Source: Pseudonocardiaceae bacterium (GTDB lineage Bacteria > Actinomycetota > Actinomycetes > Mycobacteriales > Pseudonocardiaceae). From it: a stretch of 48,214 nt of DNA. Made by a program: the position numbers and the translations under genes. The notes beneath the pieces were generated by a model. The model was not told where the DNA came from, did no database searches, and saw nothing but the letters and a program-made list of their open reading frames with translations. The stretch lies in assembly GCA_009379845.1 (NCBI GenBank), contig WHSZ01000048.1, positions 1 through 48,214 of the forward strand. Reading direction: 5' to 3'. Shown piece after piece: positions 24,590-32,162 of this stretch (positions are counted from its first letter, which is position 1; each line of letters opens with the position of its first letter).

Positions 24590-25393
24590 CTAGAACGGCG
24601 GTTCGTCGGCTTCGCCACCAGAGTCCCCGCTGGTGGGGTCGTAGACGCCGTGCGAGCCGGTGCCGATCGTTGACTCGCCTGCCGTGCGTTCGACAATCGA
24701 CCAGTACACCTGCTCGGCGCTGCCCCGGTGGTCGTGCTCGGCGATCTGACCGTCCAATTCGGCCAGTGCGGCGTCCTGGGTGGCGTGTACGGACACGTGG
24801 CGCCGCAAGTTCAGCTCGCGGTTGCGACCGACACCGGCGGCCCCGTCCACCACGAGCACCCATACCGAGCTGGCGGCCCGATCCACCGCGAGCCGCATCC
24901 GGACATCGAGCGTGCCCTCCTCGGTGGCGCCAAGGCGTTCCACGACATCGGCCACCCCATGCGCGAGGCCGAGAACGATCAGGTGCCTGGCGATATGCGT
25001 TTCTGACGCGGACAGCTGGCCGACCAGCTCGCGAAGCGGTGTGCGCTCGTCCCACGCGCGCAGCAACAACCGCTCGTCCTCGCCGGTGAAGAAGTGCTGC
25101 CCCTCGGCACGGGAATGTTCCCGCAACACCGCGAGCCAGTCGTACCCGTCTCCGGCGGCCAGTCGCTCGCGCAGCCACGCCTCCCGGTCCCTGGGCTTGA
25201 TCTCGGCGTCGACATCGCGTGGCACCAGCCGGCGCAGCTGAGTCCGAGTCGCGCTGGCGGATCGGCCCAACTTCTCGGCGAGGTCCTCCAGAACCAGCCC
25301 ATCGCGCAAGCCCTCGACCAGCGTCTCGTAGTCCCCTGGCGTCCAGCGTTCCCCCGCCCGACCACCGCTTCTCGCCGAATCCATATCACCCAC
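24590..25393 (-). CDS. tandem SANT/Myb-like HTH protein, unknown function
   Basis: 267 residues. I chose GTG at 25393, 7 nt after TACGGT (25406-25401, minus strand), with no ribosome site; an ATG at 25384 is the alternative. Two related segments are visible: RWTPGDYETLVEGLRDGLVL...LGRSASATRTQLRRL (about residues 18-60) and FTGEDERLLLRAWDERTPLR...LSASETHIARHLIVLGLA (about 105-145). Both have an aromatic-Thr-x-x-D/E opening and a three-helix pattern with a terminal Arg/His-rich helix, as in SANT/Myb-like HTH domains. The C-terminal 110 residues are acidic with beta-strand pattern and no known domain. It is convergent with the SDR gene (28 bp apart). Probably a DNA-binding protein. Confidence 0.65.
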   Translation of the reverse strand: MGDMDSARSGGRAGERWTPGDYETLVEGLRDGLVLEDLAEKLGRSASATRTQLRRLVPRDVDAEIKPRDREAWLRERLAAGDGYDWLAVLREHSRAEGQHFFTGEDERLLLRAWDERTPLRELVGQLSASETHIARHLIVLGLAHGVADVVERLGATEEGTLDVRMRLAVDRAASSVWVLVVDGAAGVGRNRELNLRRHVSVHATQDAALAELDGQIAEHDHRGSAEQVYWSIVERTAGESTIGTGSHGVYDPTSGDSGGEADEPPF

Positions 25394-25520
25394 GATCCGT
25401 ACCGTACGAGAGCACCACGACACCGACCTGTGCCGGCCCGTGAGCCGGGTCGGCCACAACCCCGGAACCGTGCGTGTCCGGGCCGGGGAATGCGCGCGCG
25501 GCTACAGTGGTTGGCGAAGT

Positions 25521-25536
25521 AGTTGAGTTAGCAACT
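25521..25536. promoter_or_regulatory. inverted repeat upstream of the luciferase-like gene
   Basis: AGTTG-agttag-CAACT forms a 5-bp inverted repeat 38 bp before the ATG at 25574, in a locally AT-richer stretch. The AGTTGN6CAACT spacing resembles MarR/DUF24-type operators known to control flavin or pirin-like redox genes; no such regulator is in the window. Confidence 0.3.
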
Positions 25537-25573
25537 TTCTTGGCGGTCTGGCGCGCACGGAGGTACTGGTTAC

Positions 25574-26662
25574 ATGCAGTTCGGGGTCTTCACGGTCGGC
25601 GACGTCACGCCGGATCCGACAAACGGTCGTACACCCTCGGAGGCCGAGCGGATCAAGGCGATGGTGACCATCGCGGAGAAGACCGAAGAGGTGGGCATGG
25701 ACGTGTTCGCCACCGGCGAGCACCACAACCCGCCCTTCGTCCCGTCTTCCCCGACGACGATGCTCGGCTACGTCGCGGCCAGGACCCGGATAATCCTGTC
25801 CACCGCGACCACGCTGATCACCACGAACGACCCGGTGAAGATCGCCGAGGACTTCGCGATGCTGCAGCACCTCGCCGATGGCCGGGTGGACCTGATGATG
25901 GGCCGGGGCAACATGGCGCCGGTCTATCCGTGGTTCGGGCAGGACATCCGGCAAGGCATCCCGCTGGCGATCGAGAACTACCACCTCCTGCACCGGCTGT
26001 GGCGGGAGGACGTGGTCGATTGGGAAGGCCGGTTCCGCACCCCGCTGCAGGCGTTCACCTCGACACCGCGCCCGCTCGACGGGGTGCCGCCGTTCGTGTG
26101 GCACGGCTCCATCCGCAGCCCGGAGATCGCCGAGCAGGCGGCCTACTACGGCGACGGCTTCTTCGCCAACCACATCTTCTGGCCGAAGGAGCACTTCATG
26201 CGCCTGATCGGGTTGTACCGCGAGCGTTTCGAGCACTACGGCCACGGTGCGGCCGACCAAGCGATCGTCGGGCTCGGCGGGCAGGTGTTCATGCGCAGGA
26301 ACTCGCAGGACGCCATCCGCGAGTTCCGCCCGTACTTCGACGACGCACCGGTCTACGGCGGCGGCCCGACTCTCGAGGAGTTCACCGAGCACACCCCGCT
26401 GACCGTCGGCAGCCCGCAGCAGGTGATCGACAAGACGCTCACGTTCCGCGAGCACTTCGGCGACTACCAGCGCCAGCTTTTCCTGATGGATCACGCCGGC
26501 CTGCCACTGAAGACCGTCCTGGAGCAACTGGACATCCTCGGCGAGGAGGTCATCCCGGTGCTCCGCAAGGAATACGACCGGCTGCGCCCCGCACACGTCC
26601 CCGAGGCGCCGACGCACGACAGCCTCCGCCGCGAAGCAGAAAGAGCGGAGGTCCCCAGATGA
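25574..26662 (+). CDS. LLM-class flavin-dependent monooxygenase, CE1758-type
   Basis: 362 residues of bacterial-luciferase TIM-barrel type. Recognisable segments are MQFGVFTVGDVTPDP at the N-terminus, GEHHNPPFVPSSPTTMLGY, LADGRVDLMMGRGN, and WHGSIRSPEIAEQAAYYGDGFF; together they match the actinobacterial CE1758-type luciferase-like family, whose substrate is unknown. Such enzymes use reduced FMN and O2. Its stop overlaps the pirin start in ATGA, so the two are translationally coupled. The association with pirin suggests redox or flavonoid-like chemistry; this is inference. Confidence 0.88.
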   Translation: MQFGVFTVGDVTPDPTNGRTPSEAERIKAMVTIAEKTEEVGMDVFATGEHHNPPFVPSSPTTMLGYVAARTRIILSTATTLITTNDPVKIAEDFAMLQHLADGRVDLMMGRGNMAPVYPWFGQDIRQGIPLAIENYHLLHRLWREDVVDWEGRFRTPLQAFTSTPRPLDGVPPFVWHGSIRSPEIAEQAAYYGDGFFANHIFWPKEHFMRLIGLYRERFEHYGHGAADQAIVGLGGQVFMRRNSQDAIREFRPYFDDAPVYGGGPTLEEFTEHTPLTVGSPQQVIDKTLTFREHFGDYQRQLFLMDHAGLPLKTVLEQLDILGEEVIPVLRKEYDRLRPAHVPEAPTHDSLRREAERAEVPR

Positions 26663-27645
26663 GCAACGTGGAACGCGCCCCCGCCACCCAGCTGCTGACT
26701 CGCACCGACGAACCGGCCACCGAACTGCTCGAACCGCGCGAGGTGCCGCTCGGCGGCCCTCGGGCGATGCTGGTACGCCGGAGCCTGCCGAACCGGAACC
26801 GGCGGATGGTCGGGGCGTGGTGCTTCGTCGATACCTACGGCCCCACCGACATCGTTCGACAGGCCGGTATGCAGGTGCCACCGCATCCGCATACCGGTTT
26901 GCAGACGGTGAGCTGGCTGCTGGACGGCGAGGTCTGGCATCAAGACAGCGTCGGCAGCAGGCAACTCGTGCGGCCGGGTGAGCTGAACCTGATGACGGCT
27001 GGGTACGGCGTCGCGCACTCCGAGGAGTCGCTGGACCGCTCGCCGGCGCTGCACGGCGTGCAGCTGTGGGTCGCGCTGCCTGCCGAGTACCGGGACAGCC
27101 GGCCACACTTCGAGCACCACGCCGAACTCCCCACGCTCGCCGACGCCGACGGCTCGGTCACCGTCATCATGGGCCGGTTCGAACAGGCCGTCTCGCCGGC
27201 CCGCACCTACTCGCCGCTGATCGGGGCGGATGTTTCGGTGACGGCCGGGGCGCGGCTGCGACTAGCACTGGAACCGGATTTCGAGCACGCCGTGCTGGCT
27301 CTGTCCAAGCCGATCACGGTCGACGGTCAGCGCGTCCCGGTCGGCTCGATGCGCTACCTCAACCACGGGCGTCGCGAGGTGCTGCTGGAAGCCACCGACC
27401 CCGCCAGGGCTCTGCTGATCGGCGGCGTTCCGTTCGACGAGCGGCTCATGATGTGGTGGAACTTCATCGGTCCCGGTCACGATGAGATCGTCGACGCCAG
27501 GACGACCTGGGAACGCGAGCGCACCTCGGGCGAGCCGGGTGGCCGCTTCGGCACGGTGCCCGGCTACGGCGGTCCCGCCCTTCCCGCGCCGTCGATTCCG
27601 AACGCCCGGCTGCGGGCGACCGGACGCTACCGGCGCAGAACATGA
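26659..27645 (+). CDS. pirin-family protein
   Basis: 328 residues from the ATG at 26659 that overlaps the luciferase-like stop. Pirin (bicupin) features: MVGAWCFVDTYGP, the metal site VPPHPHTGLQTVSWLLDGE with two His, GELNLMTAGYGVAHSEE, and the C-terminal cupin with LLIGGVPFDERLMMWWNFI. The metal-ligand set HPHTG...E...H is intact. Pirins are iron-binding redox-sensing or quercetin-2,3-dioxygenase-like proteins. Coupling with an LLM oxygenase suggests joint action on an oxidised compound. Length is slightly above the usual 230-300 because of an extended tail. Confidence 0.88.
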   Translation: MSNVERAPATQLLTRTDEPATELLEPREVPLGGPRAMLVRRSLPNRNRRMVGAWCFVDTYGPTDIVRQAGMQVPPHPHTGLQTVSWLLDGEVWHQDSVGSRQLVRPGELNLMTAGYGVAHSEESLDRSPALHGVQLWVALPAEYRDSRPHFEHHAELPTLADADGSVTVIMGRFEQAVSPARTYSPLIGADVSVTAGARLRLALEPDFEHAVLALSKPITVDGQRVPVGSMRYLNHGRREVLLEATDPARALLIGGVPFDERLMMWWNFIGPGHDEIVDARTTWERERTSGEPGGRFGTVPGYGGPALPAPSIPNARLRATGRYRRRT

Positions 27646-27731
27646 TCCGGCCCGGCCATCGGGCATAGGTAGCATGATCAGACCTACCGGCGCGGCAGGA
27701 CCGGTACGCGACCAGCGGAAAGGAGAAGCGG

Positions 27732-28622
27732 TTGACCGAGTTCGACGGTGGGCGGGCGCTCCAGGAACCGTTGGCGCCCGGCCTGTCGCAACTGTGGGAG
27801 CTCGACGACATCCGGTACGAAGGCGACACCGCCTACCAGCACGTGGTGATCGCCAAGACGGCGCAGGGCGTGTCGCTGTTCTGTGACGACGATCCGCAGA
27901 GCAACGAGTTCAGCCACATCCTCTACCACGAAGCACTGCTGGTGCCCGCGTTGCTGCTGGCCGAGCGGGTTGACCGGGTGCTGGCCGTCGGTTCCAGTGA
28001 AGGCGTCATCAGCAAGCTCGCGCTGAACGCGGGCGCGTCCCTCGTCGATCACGTGGACATCGACACCGAAGCCGTCCGGCTGTGCGCCGAACACCTGCCG
28101 TACGGCTACACACCTGCGGAACTGGCCGGTGTCGAAGCCAACGCGGAAACCGGCGACGGGCCGGTACGGATGTACTACGCGGACGGCTGGGACTTCGTGC
28201 GCCGCGCCGCCGAGTCCACAACGGACAAGTACGACATCATCATCGTCGACCTGCCGGGGGAGCGCGACGACGACGCCCAGCACAACCGGTTGTTCGGCAC
28301 GGACTTTCTCACCTTGTGCGCCTCCGCGCTCGCCGAGGGTGGCGTGGTCGGCTCCCAGGTCGGCTGCCCGAACCTGTGGCAGAACGCCACCCTGCTGCGC
28401 TCCTGGCAGCGGTTCAACGACGCGTTCGACACGGTCGCCCACTACGGCTCGGACGAGTTCAACTGGTCCTTCCTGTTCGGCAGGGCGGACAAGGTGGCCG
28501 ATCCGACCGCGCGGATGATCGAGCGGCTGGCGACCTGCGAGTACCGCCCGGTTTCGATCGACAGCGACGCGCTGGTGGCTGGTGGCATCCCGCCGTACAG
28601 CGTGCGGCACGCGCGGCGCTGA
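27732..28622 (+). CDS. spermidine-synthase-like (polyamine aminopropyltransferase fold) protein
   Basis: 296 residues from a TTG at 27732, preceded by AAAGGAGA; no other start fits. The Rossmann core shows RVLAVGSSEGVISKLAL in place of the GGGxG loop, HVDIDTEAVRLC, YADGWDFVRR and YDIIIVDLPGE. True spermidine synthases have an Asp-Ser/Thr-(x)-D-P sequence after VD; here it is LPGER, so aminopropyl transfer is doubtful and a methyltransferase-like or structural role is possible. The N-terminal beta domain with YQHVVIAKTAQGVSLFCDDDPQ fits the family. It is not in an obvious operon. Confidence 0.78.
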   Translation: MTEFDGGRALQEPLAPGLSQLWELDDIRYEGDTAYQHVVIAKTAQGVSLFCDDDPQSNEFSHILYHEALLVPALLLAERVDRVLAVGSSEGVISKLALNAGASLVDHVDIDTEAVRLCAEHLPYGYTPAELAGVEANAETGDGPVRMYYADGWDFVRRAAESTTDKYDIIIVDLPGERDDDAQHNRLFGTDFLTLCASALAEGGVVGSQVGCPNLWQNATLLRSWQRFNDAFDTVAHYGSDEFNWSFLFGRADKVADPTARMIERLATCEYRPVSIDSDALVAGGIPPYSVRHARR

Positions 28623-28672
28623 CAGTGCCCTCGTGACGCCGTCCTCGTGACAACTGCAAGGAAGCAGGTCCG

Positions 28673-29578
28673 ATGGAGCTCAGACAGCTGCGGTACTTCA
28701 CCGTCCTCGCCGAGGAGTTGCATTACGGGCGCGCCGCGGAGCGGCTCTACATCGCGCAACCCGCGCTGAGCAAGCAGATCGCGTCGTTCGAGCGCGAACT
28801 GGGCGTGCGGCTGTTCGACCGCACCCGGCGCCGGGTACAGCTCACCTCGTCCGCCCGGCTGCTCCTGCCGGAAGCGAAGCGGCTGGTGGAGATGTCCCAG
28901 CGGTTCACCGACAACGCGCGCCGGGTGCGCGAAGGTGAGATCGGCGATCTCCGGTTGTGCTATACCGGGACCGTCGCGGAGAGCGCACTTCCCGAACTGC
29001 TGCGGCTGCACCACGAACGCTGCCCGTCCGTGGTGCTTTCGCTGCGGGAAACGAACACCCAAGCCGCGCTCGACGATGTCAGGGATGGCATGTTCGACGC
29101 GGCGTTCCTTCGCCACACCACCGCGGAAACCGATCTGGAGGTGGTGAAGGTCAAGGAAGAGCCGGCCATCGTCGCCATCCCGGAAAGCCATCCGTACGCG
29201 GCGCGCGACGTCGTCCGGTTCACCGAGCTGCGCGGGCAACCACTGGTCATGATGACGCGCAACGTTGAGCCGCACCTGTTCGACCATGCGATCACGCTGT
29301 GCAGTGCCGCCGGCTTCAGCCCGTTCGTCATCCACGAAGCCGACAGCGTGCAAACCACGCTGAGCATGGTGGCAAGCGGCCTTGGTCTGGCTGTGGTCAC
29401 CGCGTCCGCGCAGCTGACCGCGCGCACCGGTGTGGAGTACCGGCCGCTGATCGATCCGACCCCCTCCGTCACGCTCAGCCTCGCGTACCGCGGCGATCAG
29501 ATCACCCCACCGCTCGACGCGTTTCTGGAATCGGTGCGGCTGATGATCGAGAAATGGGCCACCGCGCAGCAGGATTGA
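28673..29578 (+). CDS. LysR-family transcriptional regulator
   Basis: 301 residues. The HTH (residues 1-60) reads ELRQLRYFTVLAEELHYGRAAERL, then IAQPALSKQIASFERELGVRLFDR, a classical LysR segment. The effector domain follows with GDLRLCYTGTVAESALPELL and ASGLGLAVVTASAQL. It is 112 bp upstream of, and in line with, the alpha/beta hydrolase-LLM pair, and the promoter of that pair lies in this gap, next to an ATAGGTAT element (29606-29613). It probably controls those genes. Confidence 0.9.
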   Translation: MELRQLRYFTVLAEELHYGRAAERLYIAQPALSKQIASFERELGVRLFDRTRRRVQLTSSARLLLPEAKRLVEMSQRFTDNARRVREGEIGDLRLCYTGTVAESALPELLRLHHERCPSVVLSLRETNTQAALDDVRDGMFDAAFLRHTTAETDLEVVKVKEEPAIVAIPESHPYAARDVVRFTELRGQPLVMMTRNVEPHLFDHAITLCSAAGFSPFVIHEADSVQTTLSMVASGLGLAVVTASAQLTARTGVEYRPLIDPTPSVTLSLAYRGDQITPPLDAFLESVRLMIEKWATAQQD

Positions 29579-29612
29579 TGCCTCGATGACGCCCGCTGAG
29601 AAGTCATAGGTA

Positions 29613-29642
29613 TTGGACCGCCCGGCGCCGGCTTCGTAGCGT
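29613..29642 (+). promoter_or_regulatory. promoter of the alpha/beta hydrolase-LLM genes
   Basis: TTGGAC (29613-29618) and TAGCGT (29637-29642) are 18 nt apart, about 48 nt before the ATG at 29691. ATAGGTAT (29606-29613), a dyad ATA-gg-TAT, abuts the -35 and is a possible LysR contact site. Confidence 0.5.
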
Positions 29643-29690
29643 CTGAAACACCCTGGGAGCGAGACATTCGTCGATCGTGAGGTGGGTGTG

Positions 29691-30491
29691 ATGACCGTCG
29701 GGCTCGAGCATGGTGTGGCCACGGACCTGGACGTACGGGGCTCATCCGTGCGGATGCGTTCCGGCGGCTCGGGCGCACCGGTGGTGTACTTGCACGGTGC
29801 AGGCGATCTGGGCGACTGGTTGCCGGTGCATGACCGGCTCGCTTCGAGTTACACGGTGTACCGCCCGGACCTGCCGGGGTTCAACCACAGCCAGCGGTGG
29901 GAGCAGATCGACAGCACGCACGATATGGCGTACGCCGTGCTGGACATACTCGACGCGCTCGGTTTGCACCAGGTCAGGCTGATCGGCAGCTCGCTCGGCG
30001 GCTGGGTCGCCGCCGACCTCGCCACCATCGAACCGGATCGGGTCAGCCACCTGGTGCTCGTCGACCCGGCTGGGCTGCGCCCGGACGGCGGGCATCCGGT
30101 GGACATGTTCGCCATGAGCCCGACGGAAATCCTCGAGCGCACCTACCACACCCCGGAATTGCGGGAGCGGGTCCGGGCGGCCGCCGCGGAGCGGGAGTCC
30201 GATCCGGACGCTTTCCTGCTGCTGCTTCGCAACCGGGCGGCTACCGCGAAGCTCGCCTGGAATCCATACTTCCACGACGTCAAACTCCCCGGCCGGTTGC
30301 ACCGGATACGGGCCCGCACGCAGATTATCTGGGGTTCTGAGGATCAGCTGCTGCCCGCCGAACTCGGGCAGAAGTTCACCACGTTGATCCCGCACGCGAA
30401 CCTTCACCTGGTGCCGGAATGCGGCCACCTGCCGCAGATCGAGCAGCCCGATCATTTCCTGGATGCCGTCCTGCCGTTCTTCGAATCCTAG
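29691..30491 (+). CDS. alpha/beta hydrolase
   Basis: 266 residues from ATG at 29691 (GAGGTGG ribosome site 5 nt before; a GTG at 29682 is possible). Catalytic triad: Ser101 in the nucleophile elbow G-S-S-L-G, Asp218 in WGSEDQLLP, His246 in ECGHLPQIEQPD. The oxyanion sequence YLHGAGDLGDW is near residue 25-36. This pattern is that of C-C hydrolases, esterases and lactonases of the fold. It lies 24 bp upstream of an LLM monooxygenase, so a likely role is opening or cleaving the oxidised product. Confidence 0.88.
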   Translation: MTVGLEHGVATDLDVRGSSVRMRSGGSGAPVVYLHGAGDLGDWLPVHDRLASSYTVYRPDLPGFNHSQRWEQIDSTHDMAYAVLDILDALGLHQVRLIGSSLGGWVAADLATIEPDRVSHLVLVDPAGLRPDGGHPVDMFAMSPTEILERTYHTPELRERVRAAAAERESDPDAFLLLLRNRAATAKLAWNPYFHDVKLPGRLHRIRARTQIIWGSEDQLLPAELGQKFTTLIPHANLHLVPECGHLPQIEQPDHFLDAVLPFFES

Positions 30492-30515
30492 AAGCGCCAC
30501 CCCCGGGAGAAATCC

Positions 30516-31658
30516 ATGCAGGTCTTCGGCTTCGGTCTGATGCCTTACCGCGACATTCCGCGGGAGCACATCGACAGCGACAATTCGAGCTGGGTCACGT
30601 TCAGCAACTCGCATTTCGATCCGGAGCGTGGCGCGGAATTCTATGCGGAGTACCTCGAGCAGTTCGAGATCTACGATCGGCTCGGTTTCGACGGTATCTC
30701 GGTCAACGAGCACCATCAGACCGCGTACGGTCTGATGCCGTCCCCCAACCTGATGGCCGCGATGCTCGTTCCCCGGACCAGCTGCAAGATCGCCATCCTC
30801 GGCAACGCGATCTCGTTACGGGACCACCCGATGCGGGTCGCCGAGGAGGTCGCGATGCTCGACGTGATGTCGGGTGGCCGGATCATTTCCGGGTTCGTCC
30901 GCGGTATCGGCGCCGAATACCACTCGTTTTCCATGGACCCGAACGATTCAAGGGAACGCTTCCAGGAAGCGCACGATCTGATCGTGCGGTCGTGGACCGA
31001 ACCAGGGCCGTTCGAATGGTACGGGAAGCATTACAAGCTGCGTTATGTGAACCCGTGGCCGCGGCCGAGGCAAAACCCGCATCCACCGATCTGGAGCCCT
31101 TCCCAAGGCAGCACCGAGACGGTCAGCTGGGCGGCCGAGCGCCGGTACACCTACCTGCAGACCTACAGTCCCATCGAGAACATCCGGCGCGCGTTCACGA
31201 TGTTCCGGGACGCGGCCAACGGCTTCGGTTACGAGCCGGAGCCGGAGCAGATCGGGTGGGCGCTGCCGATGTTCCTCGCGGACACCGACAAGGAGGCGCG
31301 CCGCAAGGCCGCTCCACACCTGGAATTCTTGTTCAACACCCTCATTCGCATGCCGAAGGACGTGTTCTACCCGGCCGGCTACCTCACCGAGGCGTCGGCA
31401 CCGAGGGTGATGTCCGCCAAGAGCGGGCTGGGGACCTCCCGGATAACCGCGGAAACCCTGATGGACGGCGGGTACGCGCTGGTTGGTTCACCGGAAACGG
31501 TTGCCGACCAACTGGCCCACTATCAGAGCGAGATGGGTTTCGGCACGATCAGCGGTATGTTCCAGTTCGGCACCATGGGAATGGAGGAGTTCCAGCAGAG
31601 CGTCACGCTGTTCGGTGACAAGGTTCTTCCCAAGCTCCGCGACCTGGGCCGCGGCTAG
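30516..31658 (+). CDS. LLM-class flavin-dependent monooxygenase
   Basis: 380 residues. Luciferase-like monooxygenase features: LGFDGISVNEHHQTAYGLMPSP, EVAMLDVMSGGRIISGFVRG, and the insert FEWYGKHYKLRYVNPWPRP with PPIWSPSQGSTETVSWAAER. It would use reduced flavin, supplied by a separate reductase not encoded here, to oxidise its substrate. It is distinct in sequence from the CE1758-type protein at 25.6 kb. Partnered upstream with an alpha/beta hydrolase (24 bp gap). Followed by 208 bp containing no gene that I can support. Confidence 0.88.
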   Translation: MQVFGFGLMPYRDIPREHIDSDNSSWVTFSNSHFDPERGAEFYAEYLEQFEIYDRLGFDGISVNEHHQTAYGLMPSPNLMAAMLVPRTSCKIAILGNAISLRDHPMRVAEEVAMLDVMSGGRIISGFVRGIGAEYHSFSMDPNDSRERFQEAHDLIVRSWTEPGPFEWYGKHYKLRYVNPWPRPRQNPHPPIWSPSQGSTETVSWAAERRYTYLQTYSPIENIRRAFTMFRDAANGFGYEPEPEQIGWALPMFLADTDKEARRKAAPHLEFLFNTLIRMPKDVFYPAGYLTEASAPRVMSAKSGLGTSRITAETLMDGGYALVGSPETVADQLAHYQSEMGFGTISGMFQFGTMGMEEFQQSVTLFGDKVLPKLRDLGRG

Positions 31659-31866
31659 CTCGGCGAGCCCGGACGGCGGCCGACCCGATACGCAACGTCA
31701 CGCACGATCGCGTCCAATATCTTGGCGGATTCGATTGATTCCAAGCTCGTCTCAAAGCCGATCGGCAGCCGGTACCTGATCAGCGATAATTCCGGTTTAA
31801 TACCCGGGATGTGCGGCGGCGCCCGGCACAACGACGTTCCCTTACCGGCGCGGCAAGGAGTCGATG

Positions 31867-32100
31867 ATGACTGCTACCCAGCCACGATCGAAAAACAGCC
31901 GTAATGGCCTCTACTGGCTCGCCATGGCGGTGTTCGCCCTGATGGTTGTGCTGAGCTTCCCGTTCTGGCTTGACTCGAAGGTGCAGCCGGTTGTCTTCGG
32001 CCTGCCGATCGCCTACACCTACCACGCCCTGTTCATACTGGCCGCGGTGCCGACGCTCTGGCTGTTGTTCAAGGCGATCTGGCCGGAACGCGAGGACTGA
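31867..32100 (+). CDS. DUF3311-family small membrane protein
   Basis: 77 residues from ATG at 31867 (AAGGAG 7 nt upstream; ATG at 31864 is an alternative). Two membrane helices (GLYWLAMAVFALMVVLSFPFW and YTYHALFILAAVPTLWLLF), the second starting with a conserved Tyr/His. DUF3311 proteins regularly sit immediately before a sodium:solute symporter, as here (62 bp on), and are thought to be a small accessory subunit, though the function is unproven. The pair is therefore probably a two-component importer. Confidence 0.85.
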   Translation: MTATQPRSKNSRNGLYWLAMAVFALMVVLSFPFWLDSKVQPVVFGLPIAYTYHALFILAAVPTLWLLFKAIWPERED

Positions 32101-32162
32101 CTGCGATGACCCTCCTCACCTGATCAACCCAGCGCCTTCGGTGACATACATAGGGGTATGTG

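Noticed and set aside
31659..31866. Short frames in the gap between the LLM gene and DUF3311 gene
   Set aside because: No ribosome site, poor codon use and no similarity; the gap probably holds the symporter promoter, though no convincing -35/-10 pair was found.
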